Under the pieces are notes generated by a model. The model had not been told where the DNA came from. It ran no database searches and worked only from the letters and a program-made list of their open reading frames with translations. The translations under genes were made by a program, and so were the position numbers. A stretch of 64,000 nt of DNA from Isoetes taiwanensis (taxonomy: Eukaryota > Streptophyta > Lycopodiopsida > Isoetales > Isoetaceae). This document shows, piece after piece, positions 48,708-61,306 of this stretch. How positions within the stretch are numbered: the stretch's first letter is position 1; every line of letters begins with the position of its first letter. The stretch covers positions 9,937,426 through 10,001,425 of the forward strand of contig JAJEKV010000036.1 in assembly GCA_021234155.1 (NCBI GenBank), in the 5' to 3' direction.

Positions 48708-49479
48708 CTATCCATCCCCGCAAGCATCACGGGCGTGACATATTCCTAGCGAATTCATTTCCGATTCCTCATTTTCTGATTCCTCATAGGAATCGAAGAT
48801 GAGGAATCTAATCGCTCCTCAAACCGGGAGGCGAGAGTGGGCGGGGAGAGGAGGCAGCAGAGTGGGAGGCAGCAAGCACTTTCGGCAGAGGCGGGAAGAG
48901 TGGAGGGAACACCTCTTCGACGCTTAGTAAGCCGCCTTGGCGGTGACCTCCCAGCTCCTCGCTATGTGCTCGCTTCATCTTGCCTGAGGATTGGGAGGAA
49001 TGCGGATTGGGCGAGTCAGAGAGGAGGAATTGGGGGCGGATGAATTGGCGGAGAGCTTGTAGGCGGAGCGTGAGCTTGTGGCGCCCTCTTGCTTAAGTCC
49101 CGCGTGCTTTAGGCGCGTCGGTGTCACGATAAACCTCACACGCCACGAACAATTAATTCGTAACCAGTCGCAATATTTCAGATGACTACTCGAATTGACA
49201 CATGTCACATCGAGGAAACGCCTTGACAATATAATTTTGCCAAGAATGTTGGGATAGTGATGGTACCAAAATAAATAATTGAACCTTATTCCAATGTCAC
49301 AAATCTACATTCTTATAAACAACAATTCAATCTTCATTTCGGCATCGTGTCCATGCACACCACCCTTGTGCATCCTCACTATTGTTAATATATATAAAAA
49401 TATGTGCTTACATGCTTAGGTGCTTGGAACAACAAATCACTTGAAAAGAATAACATCAATTTAAGTTAAGTGTCAAACA

Positions 49480-52219
49480 ATTACATTGTTATTGGGAGAC
49501 TGGCCATAATATTTTTTCATGGGTCTCTGTGAAATTACATACATGTCTGTTGCCTTCTACTTTTTCCATATCAATTTTAGGATATCTTACCACATGGTCA
49601 TGTACCTGAGGCTTCGGGTTGTTTAGTGAGCAACATATACTTGAAATTACCCAAGAATTGATAATACAATCCACTTAAGATAACCTCATGCACTCCAAAT
49701 TTTGCCCCCATCCATCTTTGTATGAATCTTCAAGTGTGCATTTGGGTTACGTGCACTTGAGGATGTAGAAGTCCACACCCTCTGAATTGTCTACCTCGGA
49801 TTCAACGCAAAATTGTCACCTACCTCTACCAAATTACTTGATCCATTCATTGGCTTGTTCAAGAGTCTCCTTTTTCTTCTCAACTCCTGGTTTTAAGTCG
49901 GTTACCTCCCACTTTCCAAATCTACCAGATTGATGCAGAGTCCCAATTATGATCCATGCAAAACGAAGCGAGAAACATGACAGGGCATCTATGAGCAAGC
50001 TGTTTGGTCTAGTCTAGTCCTGGCACGGCAGTGTCCGATACAATGAATCTTCTTTGTGCCTTTGAGTGTTTCAATTTCATATTCTTCCATGTTTGCCACA
50101 ACAAAGAGGTTCAATTTCCCAAAAATATCTTTTTGATCTCATCTGTTTCATCGACCGGTAGATCTGAAATATGTACACGAAAATTTTACAATATCTTTAG
50201 CATGCCTCGGTTGCACACCATTGGGTTTGAGTTGTTCCTTACTTAGCGACCTTTTGATAACAAAGACCGCACCATCATGTTCACCTTTACCATGAGCAAA
50301 GGGCAAAGTAGTTCCACACTATTTCCTTGTCATTGATTGTGAAGTACCCGCCTAAGAAAAAAAAAGGTTTTCCCCGACTTGAATTGTGATGAGCACCATC
50401 ACTCCAAAACCAATGCTTCTCATACTCTATTTCCTCGCTCCTTAAGCCATGCAACATGCTTTTGTAGGCGGTGTTCCACAAATAATGAGTCATGCACTTT
50501 ATCATCGAAATGTAAAAGTGAGTCTCTTTTATGATCTTCCTACCGTTGTTGAGTCTATTCCCGATCTGCTCCAACCTTCGTTCTTTTTTCTCTTCTTTGG
50601 ACGGTCTTCTTCACCGCGACAGAACAGAATATCGGCACTTTTGTCATGCCTATATGTTATGTGAACAAGTATAGAAACTTGATGCGTATGCGGTGCATTG
50701 ACCGGGGCTCATTCTCGATCTTGATGTTTGTAATTTTCTGCAAAGTCAATAACGAGATACAATTGTATCTTCTCGGAAATGATGACACACACTTGTTTAA
50801 ACCGATTGGCACCGCCAATGTGCTATGTAATTGTGTGGAACAAAATCTGATATTACCTTCTTCACTTCCTCTTGAAATTCTTTGGGACTTCGTCATACAG
50901 ACTAATCTCAAGACAGTTTGTACCTCAAAGCCTTTCTTGGATCCCCTCAATTCTCGTCCCGGTCCACGGGTTGCTTTTCAAATGTCTTCCAAGTAACTAG
51001 TAATTGAACCCGTGCCATCCATTTCCCGTGGGACATTTTCTAATTCTATCCAACCCACATTTTTTTTACACGCCAACATCAAGCGGTTATGATCAAACCA
51101 CTCCTCATCATCACCTTTGTCTTTGCGACCACTTGTCACCATAAATCACTGGTACACTTGATTGTATGCTCCTTGGCTGCACATTCTGGGCCAGGGCCAC
51201 AAATCTCACAGTGGCAGTTGCAATTGTCATGAACTCCACCCGATTTTCTCGGCTGTTCAATCCTTGCATGATGTATTCAAATTTCAAGTGGTAAATGCAA
51301 CAGCATGTATGCCTCTCACGCATCCTCCTTACAAAACTAGGTTTCAACCTCTCAAAAGTCTGCAATGCAATTTTGATATGAGGATTCTCCTCTCTAAACC
51401 TGAGGTAGAATTGCAACTGCAGGGAAATCGTGTGAATGCCAAATAAATGCTACATATAATGAACCCTACAATATAGGATGAATACTTACTTGGCTGACTT
51501 CAAGAAGGTGAATTGGATGTTCCATCTTTATTCCCTCTCCTCGATACATACTTCCTCACGTCTTTCTTGTATGGAGAAACTCTTGTATTTTCTGTCCAGA
51601 ACTTGATAACAGCTTCTCTATTGTGATCTAACATGCTATCCATCCGCTTCCTCCTCCTGAACATTGACTAAGGTCCTTCCCCTTTGTTAGCTTGCACCCT
51701 TCTTTGAAAAGCATTTGAAATTGTTTTTCTGGGGATGCTGAGCAATCTGGCCACTTCTGCTTGATTCAATGGCTTGACACCATTTGTACCTGCTGCTGCC
51801 ATTATCAGGGTGGACTTCCTTGCACGAAGCATGTCATAATTCCTCTCAAACTTATGTTCTTGCATTGTTTCCTTCAAATTCTTCACCATTTGCTCGGCCA
51901 TAGTAACCTGCTTAGATTTCTTTATAGAAGCAATTGGTAAATCCCTTGCCCTCCAAAGAAGACTGTCAAGGATGCGGCCTTTGTCATTGTCATCAACATT
52001 TGTACTAATTTGGTTGAATACTTCATAAATTTCTCCTGAAATTTCTCTTATTCTGCGGTCACTCAGTCTCAATTTCTTATTCCTCTTTGAAGGCGAATCT
52101 TTAGAAGGGGAATTCTTCTTCATTGCTACCTTCTTTGCATACAATCTCTGCCTCTGATCTCTCTTCCTTGCTGCATCAATGGCTCTGTAAATTGAACGGG
52201 GAGAGGAATTGGGTTTCAT
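49480..52219 (-). pseudogene. Transposase-like gene of the 7.7-kb element
   Basis: The first exon (52219-51668) encodes a basic 183-residue start with a helix-turn-helix-like LNQAEVARLLSIPRKTISNA. After a frame change follow VIKFWTENTRVSPYKKDVRK and EHPIHLLEVSQ, ending at a GTAAGT donor (near 51492). The next exon (51422 on) has QFYLRFREENPHIKIALQTF and RERHTCCCIYHLKFEYI. Farther on come WFWSDGAHHNSSRGKPFFFL (near 50340-50400) and HGKGEHDGAVFVIKRSLSKE (near 50270). Degraded C-terminal sequence (FGKWEVTDLKPGVEKKKE, DHVVRYPKIDMEK) reaches 49480. The SDG and HGKG.hDG..KR blocks recur in transposon proteins of plants and invertebrates. It would cut and rejoin the element ends; frameshifts and stops make this copy inactive. 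Confidence 0.65.
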
Positions 52220-52332
52220 CTATCCCGGATTTCTGTGTATTGCTGAATTGGTGAGGGCAAATTGTTGAATTTCGGTTCAGGCAATTCTTGGAAACAATTA
52301 GTCCCTCCATTTTGCTTGAATTCAAGATGGGT

Positions 52333-52362
52333 TAGCCCGCCATCCAGGAATATGGCGGGCTA
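52333..52362. repeat. Perfect 11-bp hairpin near the right transposon end
   Basis: TAGCCCGCCAT and ATGGCGGGCTA are separated by 8 bases. It lies between the transposase start and the right terminal repeat, where a subterminal binding site or terminator-like structure could sit. Confidence 0.7.
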
Positions 52363-52520
52363 CAGGCATTCATGTTTCCGGCACCAAACATGTTCATGAT
52401 TCTCTCAGCCTGTCATTTGACGGGCGTGCACCCTACATGTCAATACTTCAATCACGCACGTCGTGTTTAAAACACACCGATTTTAAGCACTTGTAAGCGG
52501 CGTCCGGACGGTGATTTCTG

Positions 52521-52544
52521 CTACCCAGTACCGATTTTGCACCC
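52521..52544 (-). repeat. Right terminal inverted repeat of the 7.7-kb element
   Basis: Plus strand ends CCGATTTTGCACCC directly before TCAT. Confidence 0.65.
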
Positions 52545-52674
52545 TCATGTGTTTCTACTTGTAATTGCCATGTATAATCAATTATCACATCACATGGGCA
52601 TGACAAATACTTGAATCCAAAAACCCTTCCCCAATAAGTGCATAAGGCACACGACTTATATTCCTTCTTTAAAG

Positions 52675-52716
52675 ATACTAGTTATGGCCCCCGACGTTGC
52701 CGGGCTCTAGTAGCAA
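52675..52716 (+). repeat. Conserved CCGGC hairpin motif, copy 1
   Basis: ATACTAGTTATGGCCCCCGA then CGTTGCCGGGC forms a small hairpin. About 35 of 42 positions match the inverse of 62558-62598. Confidence 0.6.
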
Positions 52717-55383
52717 TTTGAAGAGATGGTTGTTTCATAACAAACAATGTGGCTTTTGGTGGTGGGGGGGAGACAAGGTTATATAGAGCGAGCCTTTGAG
52801 ATTCATTGATGAAGATAAGAAACCATTTGCGTACGAAATTATGGATTTGATCTTAAATATTGGCCTATAGAAATGTTATAGTGTTGTCTTTGTATATATG
52901 ATACTTCTAATGAAATGATTTTGTGATGATGCATTGGTAGGCTTTAGGAACCTATAGAAACTTTTGTCGCAATATGAAAGCAACAATGTTATAGTTGAAG
53001 TGTATGTCCCTCTTTGGTTTGGAGGGAGTTAGTGGTCTTTAGCATTACTCATGTTTTAATTTGATGATGGTCTTGATGGTTGTAAATAAATTGAGTCTCT
53101 AATTTTGAACTACGTAATAGCTCACCGGAATGCAATGGGAAAAGATACTTAGATTTATTTCATGGGAATATGGGTGACTATTCTGTGGTGCGTGGCTTAC
53201 CAATCCATTTTGTTGGAATATGGGAGACTATTGTGCATGCCCTAGAATGGCACATAGGTATTGAACTTATTGGACTATTAATTAAGATAATGCTAATAAT
53301 CAGACCTTAAGGTAGATACTAATGGTGCCCGAGCTTAGCAACTCTTTGTTAGAAAATATGGAATGTCTTATAGTCTGGGAAAATAAAGGTCATCACGTAA
53401 TTCAAACTTTCAAAAGCTAAAGTATGACTGTGAAACACATCCTATGTTCATAAATTTGGAAAAATGGAATTATATAGATATGTAGGAATTTTCTGGGATG
53501 TTATTGATTTTATAATAATTACATTTTGTAGTTGAAATAAATTGCAAGAAATGGTTGTATGATTTCTTTCCTCAATTATAGTGACATTTGAGTATTGATT
53601 TCGTTCCTCAATTATAGTGACATATGAATGGAGTAGTTTCGGGCCATCGATAATTGGGCCAATTAGGACTTGGAGATTGAATGTAATAGTGGACCCTAAC
53701 TTTTTATAGTTTTTTTTAATCAAATTTGGACACATTTGGCCCTGTACAATGTTGCAGAGATGTCATTACAACATAATTTAGGACTTTTTCTTCAAATCTA
53801 CCCACTTGCTCCCTTGGAAGTAGGATTCATTATCTTCCTCTACCATACCACCTTCAGATCCATTATCTTCCTCTACTATACCACCCTCTAGAATTCATCA
53901 TCATTTATGTCTCTCATGTAGGGGCTTCTAGAAGAGAAGTATCATAAACAATTATTTGAAAACAAATCGCCAAGCATATTGTTCATATTGTTGTTGGAGG
54001 ACAATATATAAGGGATGATACCAATATCTTCAATCAATTTGTCACCTTATTAACTCTATTGTCTCCTTATATTACACGTTGAAATACGATTTGGTGTGGT
54101 CATGATTATAACATTTTTTCTAATGCAAGTTCTACTGCAGTGATTTTACCATCTTGTGTCACTTAACGTTCAATGTTCGTCATAAGAAGAGACATGTGTG
54201 AAATAAAAAAAGTTTAGAACGAAATCCATGGTATCAGACTTATTTCTTTCAAGTTCTTTAAATGCATAGAAAAAGTGTATGTATGCTGTAAAAGTGACAT
54301 TTGGCATCATTGAAGTCTGATGGCATAAAACTGTACTTTTTACCATTTGTAAAAACAAAGATCACGTGCAATAAATTAAAAGTAAACAATCTGTTCTAGG
54401 CAGTTCCTAACATGCTTGATAAACCTTAGCAAACTGCAATGGGCTTAAAGAATACTTATGAAAACAGCATGTAGCACGTACAATAGGCTATTAGGCAACA
54501 AAGGACAATGAATACACATGAATAGCAAATAGTCTTAGCAAGCTACTTGTCCAACTATGCGGGCAAGTTTAATATGAAATTGTGCTTCAAGTATAACAAA
54601 AGCTTGCTAACTATGTGAAAAGAAATGTGCTTACCTAGAAGCTAGGCTACCATATTAGGAGCTTTAAGAAAATGATCCTGTAGCATTGCAGCAATACTTC
54701 ATCCCGAGGGCGGTAACTTCAATAACGGTCTTCCAGTTGTCCGCTATTGTATAATGAATCATGTAACTCCTATTTCATGGGCACTCTTGTATATTGAATC
54801 GTCTAGCAACTATTCTCATAGTTGCAGGAATACAATGGAACAAATTGTAATATTATATAGGGCTGAGACGCCTGCAATGAAAGGAAGAGCACAGAGGAGG
54901 TTAGCATAAAATTCAAGGCAGTGCCTTTTCAACTTCTTTTCTATGTCTAGTCATCTTCATAACCCCCTTGTCTTGGGCATATTCATTGCTCCATTGGTAT
55001 ACATTACTGAAAATTGAGCCATATCCTACATTAGCCAATACTAAAAATTGAGTCGTATCCTACATTACCCAATACTGAAAATTGAGTCGTATCATACATT
55101 AGCCAATATAGAATTCGATCGGCAGCACTAAAATACAGAAGGGTAACAGATACATTAGTTGCCTTAGAACAAAGCATCAATCCTCCATCCGTTTATGTAA
55201 CTCTACAATAAAATTGGATAAGTGTAAGGCCCTCGTAAAGGATGAAATAGTCATAATGATTTGAATGAGGTTGTGCATGAGGTTTTACCTTGCACATTGG
55301 GTTGCTGGACAAACTGATAACATCTTGAACGAAATGCTTTGACTCAAGGTTCTCTGCATGAAAGGCAACGAAATCAGTAATAT
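52717..55383. other. Intergenic, minor repeats only
   Basis: A 36-bp unit containing TTCCTCAATTATAGTGACAT is doubled at about 53571-53635. Nothing else but short AT-rich frames, apart from the 38-bp array at 55008. Confidence 0.4.
55008..55110 (+). repeat. Tandem repeat, about 35-bp unit, three copies
   Basis: Units read AAAATTGAGTCGTATCCTAC followed by ATTAGCCAATACTG, with a few differences. Confidence 0.85.
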
Positions 55384-56640
55384 AGAATAGAATAGAATAG
55401 ATTTTTTAACGTCCACGGAGACCAATAGGCCATGGGACCCATACAATGGGCTAGTACAATCATTACTACTAGGATTAAAAAACCCCTGCCTCGAAAGGTT
55501 TTCAAGGGAAAAACCTTTGCAGTAATGATGATACTAGACAAGTGGAGATAATGACTACTTAGGGCTCAATAATTGCAGACGTTTATCTAGAACCTCAAGT
55601 ATGTATAAGGCCAAGTCATGCACAGATGGTGCTCTGAGAAGTTGTGGAAGCGTGGAATGGAATGCTAAGGTCAAAAAATGATTCCGGACTATCTCAAAAG
55701 CAGGGCAACTCAGAAGAGTATGGCTTTCATCTTCAATAACCTGTAACTGGCAACAGGCACATAGTCTCGCTTCTCGCGGCAATTGCGGCCCCTCCCATCT
55801 AGCTGTCTCAATCCGTAGCCTGTGGGACCCCGTGCAAATTGATGCAATAGCTACGAGCTTGTTCCTGGACAATGAAGCAAGCAAATAAGCTTGGGGCCCT
55901 GGTGCCAAGGTGGGATTTATGTGTGCATGATAATGACCAATTTTCACTTGGGCCAAAGTTTTTTTTTTTTCTTTGAAGGACGACAATCTATTATCAAGAA
56001 AAATCAAGATACATACAAGGGACCTGTGACATGGGACTTAAAACCTAGAGGACGAAATAGTCCATTAAGCACAACCACCCATACACAGTATATACTCACA
56101 CTCCTTGTGCCACCTTGAGGCGTTTAATGGCCTCATCACAATCAACATGGTCTACCACATCGAAATGATCATCAACATACATCAAATTATCATGCCACTG
56201 AATAGAATGAGGTGGGATAGCCTCGTGAGATGACATAACAGACTTCTTCCTTGCCACCTTCTTCCAATTGACCTGCTGCCATGACTCTTTTGCGCACAGA
56301 AGATTAGGACCATCAGCCATAACAGCCAAAGTAACTGTGTCCCATATCTTTTGAGAAAAATGACCATTGAGATATTGTTGCAAAAGCTCAGGATCAGAAC
56401 TGGCAAGCATCAGGCAGTGCTCTGGTTGCACAGCCCAACGGGCAAACCATGTAGTGCAATGCTCTTTCCAACATCGTTTCAAACGCTGAGGAGATTCAGC
56501 CATGGCAAATGCAAGAACATGATACCTAACATCATCCATGTGGTGCACCTTGCAGATATAGTGGAGATGGCGCTTCATGGCAGAATGTTGAAGAGGCCAA
56601 AAACCTGTCTCTTGTAAAAGAATAACAAACCAACAATAGA
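55384..56640 (-). mobile_element. LINE (family A), 5'-truncated, interrupted
   Basis: On the minus strand it runs from about 56640 (LLQETGFWPLQ, matching LLQETSFLPLQ at 38030) through CWKEHCTTWFARWAVQ to the zinc-like CACCQLQVIEDESHTLLSC, then a 3' region close to that of the 35.6-kb copy, and ends GGACGTTAAAAAATCTATTC with tandem ATTCT. Only the last third of the element is present. A second retroelement (55960-56324) is inserted in the coding part. Confidence 0.85.
55960..56324 (-). mobile_element. Poly(A) retroelement fragment nested in LINE-A
   Basis: An 8-bp duplication, ACTTTGGC on the minus strand, flanks it (56325-56332 and 55952-55959). The inserted 365 bp ends TTGTCGTCCTTCAAAG plus poly(A). 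Without the insert and one duplication the LINE-A frame reads on without a break (TLA followed by QVKIGHYH). The last 15 bases before poly(A) match the end of the L1 copy at 61.4 kb, so it is a 5'-truncated L1-like insert or an element using its tail. Confidence 0.85.
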
Positions 56641-59135
56641 TCCAAACATGGAAGAGCAAAATATAAATCCTCTTTAGTAAAACTCTTATATGCTCATCCT
56701 TCTGACAAATGACAACAGAAAGAACGTCCTATCAATCTAGAGATTTATTTAAAGTTAGTGGTTTAGAGGAATCTTAATGACCATATTATTTATGAGAAGC
56801 ACCTGCATATATAGAGCTCAAAAGCTACGTTGGAAGTCACATAAAATACACTGCTGATGCTGTTATAATTGGAGAGACATGATGGGCAGATGAAAGTAGT
56901 CCAGAGCATAACCTGGTCTAGGCCTATAGATACTTTAAAAGACATAGCTTACCACATCAATCAAAGAAAATGAACATTAATGCCTTCTTAATGACCAAAC
57001 TGGCTGGCATTGACCTTACAACTAAATTGGAGCATGCATACTGCAAAAATGCAACAGTTTAGGTTTAACCAAAGTAATTTAAAAAATAGAGATAGCAAGT
57101 ACATATAAACAACCCAAGAAGCAGATATATAGATGTTACCAATGCTCCAAGGAGAAGGCAGATGGAAGTTGACAACTCTCAATCATAATTCCTAGCTGAA
57201 GCCATGTCTGGCCTCACATGAAATTAACTCACAAAAAGAGAGCATCATGGATTTTTATTGATTGCCTTTAGCTGCTATGCAGCTCAGCTCTACATGTACA
57301 ATCATGGCACCATTTTTAATCACTGTTTCTGAATTCAAGCATCGGGGATTCCATAGTGGATTGCCATGCCACATGATGTTGCTCTGCAGTTCCACACATA
57401 CCATAGACATAATAAATATGCAGCTTTGAATCTGCACATGCTCGAACATGAAAATAAGAAGCCTGCCATGCATTGTTTTAATCTATCATCATGATCATAA
57501 CTCCAAAAGGCTTACCAACTTAGTCTACTCATGCTAAGCAGACATATATGTGTTGACAATTCCCCAAGGAGCAGACATATAGATGTTGACAATCCTAAAC
57601 CATAATTTTCAACTGAATCCATATCTGGTTTGACATGGAATTAAGAGCACCATAGGTCTTCATTGATTGCCTTTAGTTACTTTCCAGCTCTACATATACT
57701 ATTGATATGATAGAAACTTAATTTCTTGCATTTGTACTCAATCTCTATGGCCCTATGTCTATGACATCAAAACCTATATAATCAGATAGATAAAAGCAAA
57801 GCTAGGAAATCAACTACCAAATGCAATAAAACTACACAACTAAAGCCACATTACCTGGAAGGAAATGCAAGTGAAGACCAAAACGAAATCGAAGCACTCC
57901 AAATCCTCTGAAATGGGCTCTGAATGCCCGCTTAAACCTCAGTTGTTGCTTCAAAGACAATGATAAACCCAAGAAAATGTAAAAATTAAAATATATCGTT
58001 ATAGTTTACTCACTGCCAGCACCTCTATCATGCTTTAAGGTGATTATCTGGCATAAGAGAATCGAAAAACACCTAGACTGGCTGACTTCTATATTACAAC
58101 GACTTCTTACAACAAATACGAAAATGAGTCTACCTGAAACACAGAGGTTATATCATACCTCCATGCTTGTGAGCAAACCTAATAAAAGTACAGCCATCTG
58201 GTGACAAATCAAGACCCAAATAATAGTTGCCTGCCCCTCTCGAGAAATCAAAGCATCAGATGAAGGCCCTTGGCAAGATAGGCGGTGCATCTGTGCATGC
58301 TATCCAGATTCGTGGAATGAAAGGGGAAATGTAGAAAATACATTAGAACCAAATTCTTTCTCGATTTTTGGAGAATCGAGATTTTTTTCCAGCTGCCAAA
58401 ACCTCTAAAATCATAGGGAAATCATCTAAAATAAATTCCAAAACATTTTCTGCCAGGCCGGATAATTCCAAATTAACAAGGTTGATAATACAACTAGGTT
58501 ACCATTTAGGTTCATCAATGAACTTCTATAACCAAACGATATCTTTCTTAATGTTGGAGGTTTGAAGACAACTGATCTTTTGGATGCAAAGGGTCTATCA
58601 TTTGTAGAAATATTGATGAGATGACTCAAAGTGTTCGAAACATTTTTTCATGACGTTTTTTTGGCAAATCTTTCTAGCTAGAAATGCAACTCAAAGTCAT
58701 TGCACATAAGGACATCATACACACTACACGTGTTCTTTATACAACATGACTAGAAATGTTTAGGGAAACACCCATTATCAGTAAGGGACAAATTGCAGGG
58801 AACCCTTGCAACCTACCAGTTGAAATCAAGAATTTCTGATGTAGAAACTTTTTTGTAGGAAGTTTTCTAGTAAAAGACCTCAGGATTCTTCACATTTTTC
58901 GGCTGAAAATTAGGTTTTTGTATAATGCTTCATGCTAGCTTAAATTATTTAGGAAGTAAAAAAGACTACCACTAGCTACACTTCTCCTAACCTGGTTGCA
59001 CCAAAATTTTGTATGGTACTATATAAGGGTTCTTTAACACATATTTCCGAACCCAAGTTTTGGCTATACGTACTTTGTTGTAGATTTATTTACAGTGGAA
59101 GACATTTTTCATATATAATAGTGCGCATAAAAAAT
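56641..59135. other. Intergenic; one dispersed duplication
   Basis: No gene found. See the duplicated segments at 57118-57705. The start of the open frame at 59013-59145 is flanking DNA, not part of the L1 element. Confidence 0.4.
57118..57705 (+). repeat. Direct duplication, about 175-bp units
   Basis: 57118-57300 and 57537-57705 share GCAGA(T/C)ATATAGATGTT, ACCATAATTTTC-like and TTCATTGATTGCCTTTAG-like blocks in the same order, at about 75-80% identity. Confidence 0.65.
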
Positions 59136-59147
59136 AATACTTGGCAC

Positions 59148-59755
59148 CCTATAACTTTGCTATCTACGGTGTACAAGATCTTTGCTAAGGCCTTGGCAGA
59201 GAAAGTGAGGGATATCTTGGCAGAGTCTATCTCCTTCACACAGTCAGGTTTTTTACCTAAGTGCTTTATTCGTGATAATGTGGCCGCAGCTTATGAGGGG
59301 ATGTATTGGGCGCGTCTTAAGGGTCAGCACATTGTATATCTCAAATTGGATTTTGCTAAAACCTATGACAGTATAGATTGGAATTTCCTACAAAAATGCC
59401 TTTTGACATTGGGATTTGGAGAGTTGTTTACCAGAGATTCTTTCTGCTCGGTGCTTTTTCAGGGAGAACCCTCGGCTGTGTTTCCTGTTGGTAGAGGAGT
59501 TCGACAAGGATGTCCCCTTGCCCCATTATTCTTCACTATTGTGGCAGAAGTATTGTCCCAGCTATTCTCTTCGGCTACTCAAGATGGCGTAATTCAGGGA
59601 TTGATTATGGAGGATGGTTCTCAAGAAGTGTGTAATCAGTATGCCGATGATACATTTCTCTTCCTAGTGGCTGAGGATGATAATCTTCAGAATGTTAAGC
59701 TTTTGTTGGACTCTTTCTCCCTAGCTTCAGGGGTTCTTGTTGGGTGGCTAAAGTG
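59148..59755 (+). pseudogene. L1 reverse transcriptase, N-terminal part
   Basis: Opens with WHPITLLSTVYKIFAKALAE and continues with TQSGFLPKCFIRDN, YLKLDFAKTYDSIDW, GRGVRQGCPLAPLFF and NQYADDTFLF. The catalytic aspartates of the palm are all present (LDFAK and YADD). The frame is open but changes to the next one near 59750, so the enzyme is split. Confidence 0.9.
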
Positions 59756-61306
59756 CTCTGCTTTATGGTTGTGGATGTTCCTCCCTGTGTTTACGAGTAT
59801 CCGTGGAAAGTGCTTCCTCAAGGGAAGGCCACTAAACTCTTGGGCATTCATGTAGGTATACATATCTCTACTTCAGATGCATGGGATGTTATAGTGGAAG
59901 GCCTGCGTAAGCATCTTTTTTGGTGGAATATAACTAAGCTTTCTCTGGTAGGACAGATAGTAGTTGCTAAGCAGGTTCTCATCAACACTCATGTGTATAT
60001 GGCATCTGTTGTGCTTGCCTCACAAACAAAGTTTCAAGAGGTTGTCACAAGTGTTCGTAACTTCATTTGGGCAGGTACTGAGACAGGTGTAGTTGTGAAG
60101 GTCGCTTGGTCCACATGTATCAAACCAAAATTTGCTGGAGGTCTAGGTATGATTGACTTTCATTTACAGAGTAAAATTATGATATCTAAGTTCATTTGTC
60201 GCTACTTGGTGGGTACGGGACATTCGCCTGGAATGAGATTGGTTGCGCAAGCACTTGGGCAGTGTATTCCTTTTGGAAGACCGGCACTTAGGGCAGTTCT
60301 TCCTTGGTGTCTCTTTTATCAGCTTCGTCCATATCCGAATGCTTCTCTCTTCTTGAAGGAACTGCTTGATTCTTGGGAGACAGTTCGTGTGCTATTTAAG
60401 ATTAATCCAGGTGTGTGTCCACAGGTAGGTTCTCCGTGTTGGTGGATTCCTCTGGATAATCACATGCCTCTGTGTGCTACTGTACATCCATTGACTCAGC
60501 GGCGTTGGAGGCTTGCTGGTATTCTCACAGTTGGTGCTTGGTATGAGGCAGGACAATTATTGACTTGGGATGCTTTTCAGACTAAGTTTATGCTATCTCG
60601 ATGGGACAGAGCTCTGTGGCAAAATCTGGCTGACATTCTGCCAGACGCTCCTTCACAATCAGTTGATGTGCCTATTTGGACTGGTCCCCAAATTGTTAAT
60701 GCACAACGTCTTGTGCATTCGTTATATCAAAAGCTGGTTGATGTTGACATTGTCCCCCCTCGGGCTGGTTGGCAGCTCCGCATTCCCCCTCCTCAGTGGA
60801 AGCGTATGTGGTCCTGGGTCTGGAATAAATTGTTGCATCCCAAAGTTTCTAGCTTATGGTGGCAACTCCTTCACAGATGTCTGTGGGTTAATGTGCTGGT
60901 TCATAAGTTTTATCCCCGCATTTTAGAACTCTGCCCACTGTGTAAGCGACAAGTTGAGAGCCTCGAGCACTGCTTCTTTCTATGTGACCAAGTTCAGCCA
61001 GTTTGGTCATGGTTACTATCTCTCTTCCATGTGGTCTTGACTAGCCAGCAGGTGCTTCTCGCCATTTATTCTTCCACTTGGAACAGCTTGCAGCAACAAG
61101 CTTTCCACTTAGCTTCAGGCTGGTTGTTGTGGTCTATTTGGAAAAGAAGGCGAATGTGTATCTTCAAAGGCTTATCAATTAGTGTCAATCAACTTCTTCA
61201 CGAGGCACGAGACAGATTGGTGAAGGCATACCGATGTTCTCAGCTTGCTCCTGAAAGAAAATGTTTGATTTTTGAGGAATATTTAGGTATCTTATCTTAT
61301 GGATAG
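59744..61306 (+). pseudogene. L1 reverse transcriptase thumb and C-terminal zinc region
   Basis: A 520-codon frame continues the L1 protein after a frameshift: KATKLLGIHVG, then WWNITKLSLVGQIVVAKQVL and FIWAG, then the plant L1 C-terminal block (zf-RVT) with SLWWQLLHRCLWVNVLVHK, CPLCKRQVESLEHCFFLC. The C-x2-C...H-x4-C spacing is intact. The frame has no stops before its natural end, so the element is fairly young. Without the first part it is not functional. Confidence 0.9.

Larger units (their letters stand above)
44838..52544. mobile_element. Probable 7.7-kb DNA transposon, decayed
   Basis: The left end GGGTGTAAAATCGCTAGTGG matches in inverse the right end, which reads GGGTGCAAAATCGGTACTGG on the minus strand (18 of the first 21 positions agree). 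TCAT flanks both ends (44834-44837 and 52545-52548), consistent with a 4-bp target duplication. Subterminal AAGTGCT(T/G)AAA blocks also match. Inside are a minus-strand transposase (49480-52219) and a convergent plus-strand coding region with coiled coil, Cys/His cluster and NIF phosphatase domain (45361-47640). The superfamily is not one I can assign. Confidence 0.6.

Noticed and set aside
48837-49043. Arg/Gly-rich plus-strand ORF
   Set aside because: Composition follows a local GC-rich stretch; no motif and no upstream signals.
44834-52548. Assignment of the 7.7-kb element to Sola, Kolobok or P superfamily
   Set aside because: The 4-bp TCAT duplication excludes a TTAA target, and the transposase motifs seen are not enough to choose; left unassigned.
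59013-59145. Start of the L1 reverse transcriptase frame
   Set aside because: The target duplication places the element border at 59146, so the ATG at 59013 is flanking DNA that happens to be in frame.
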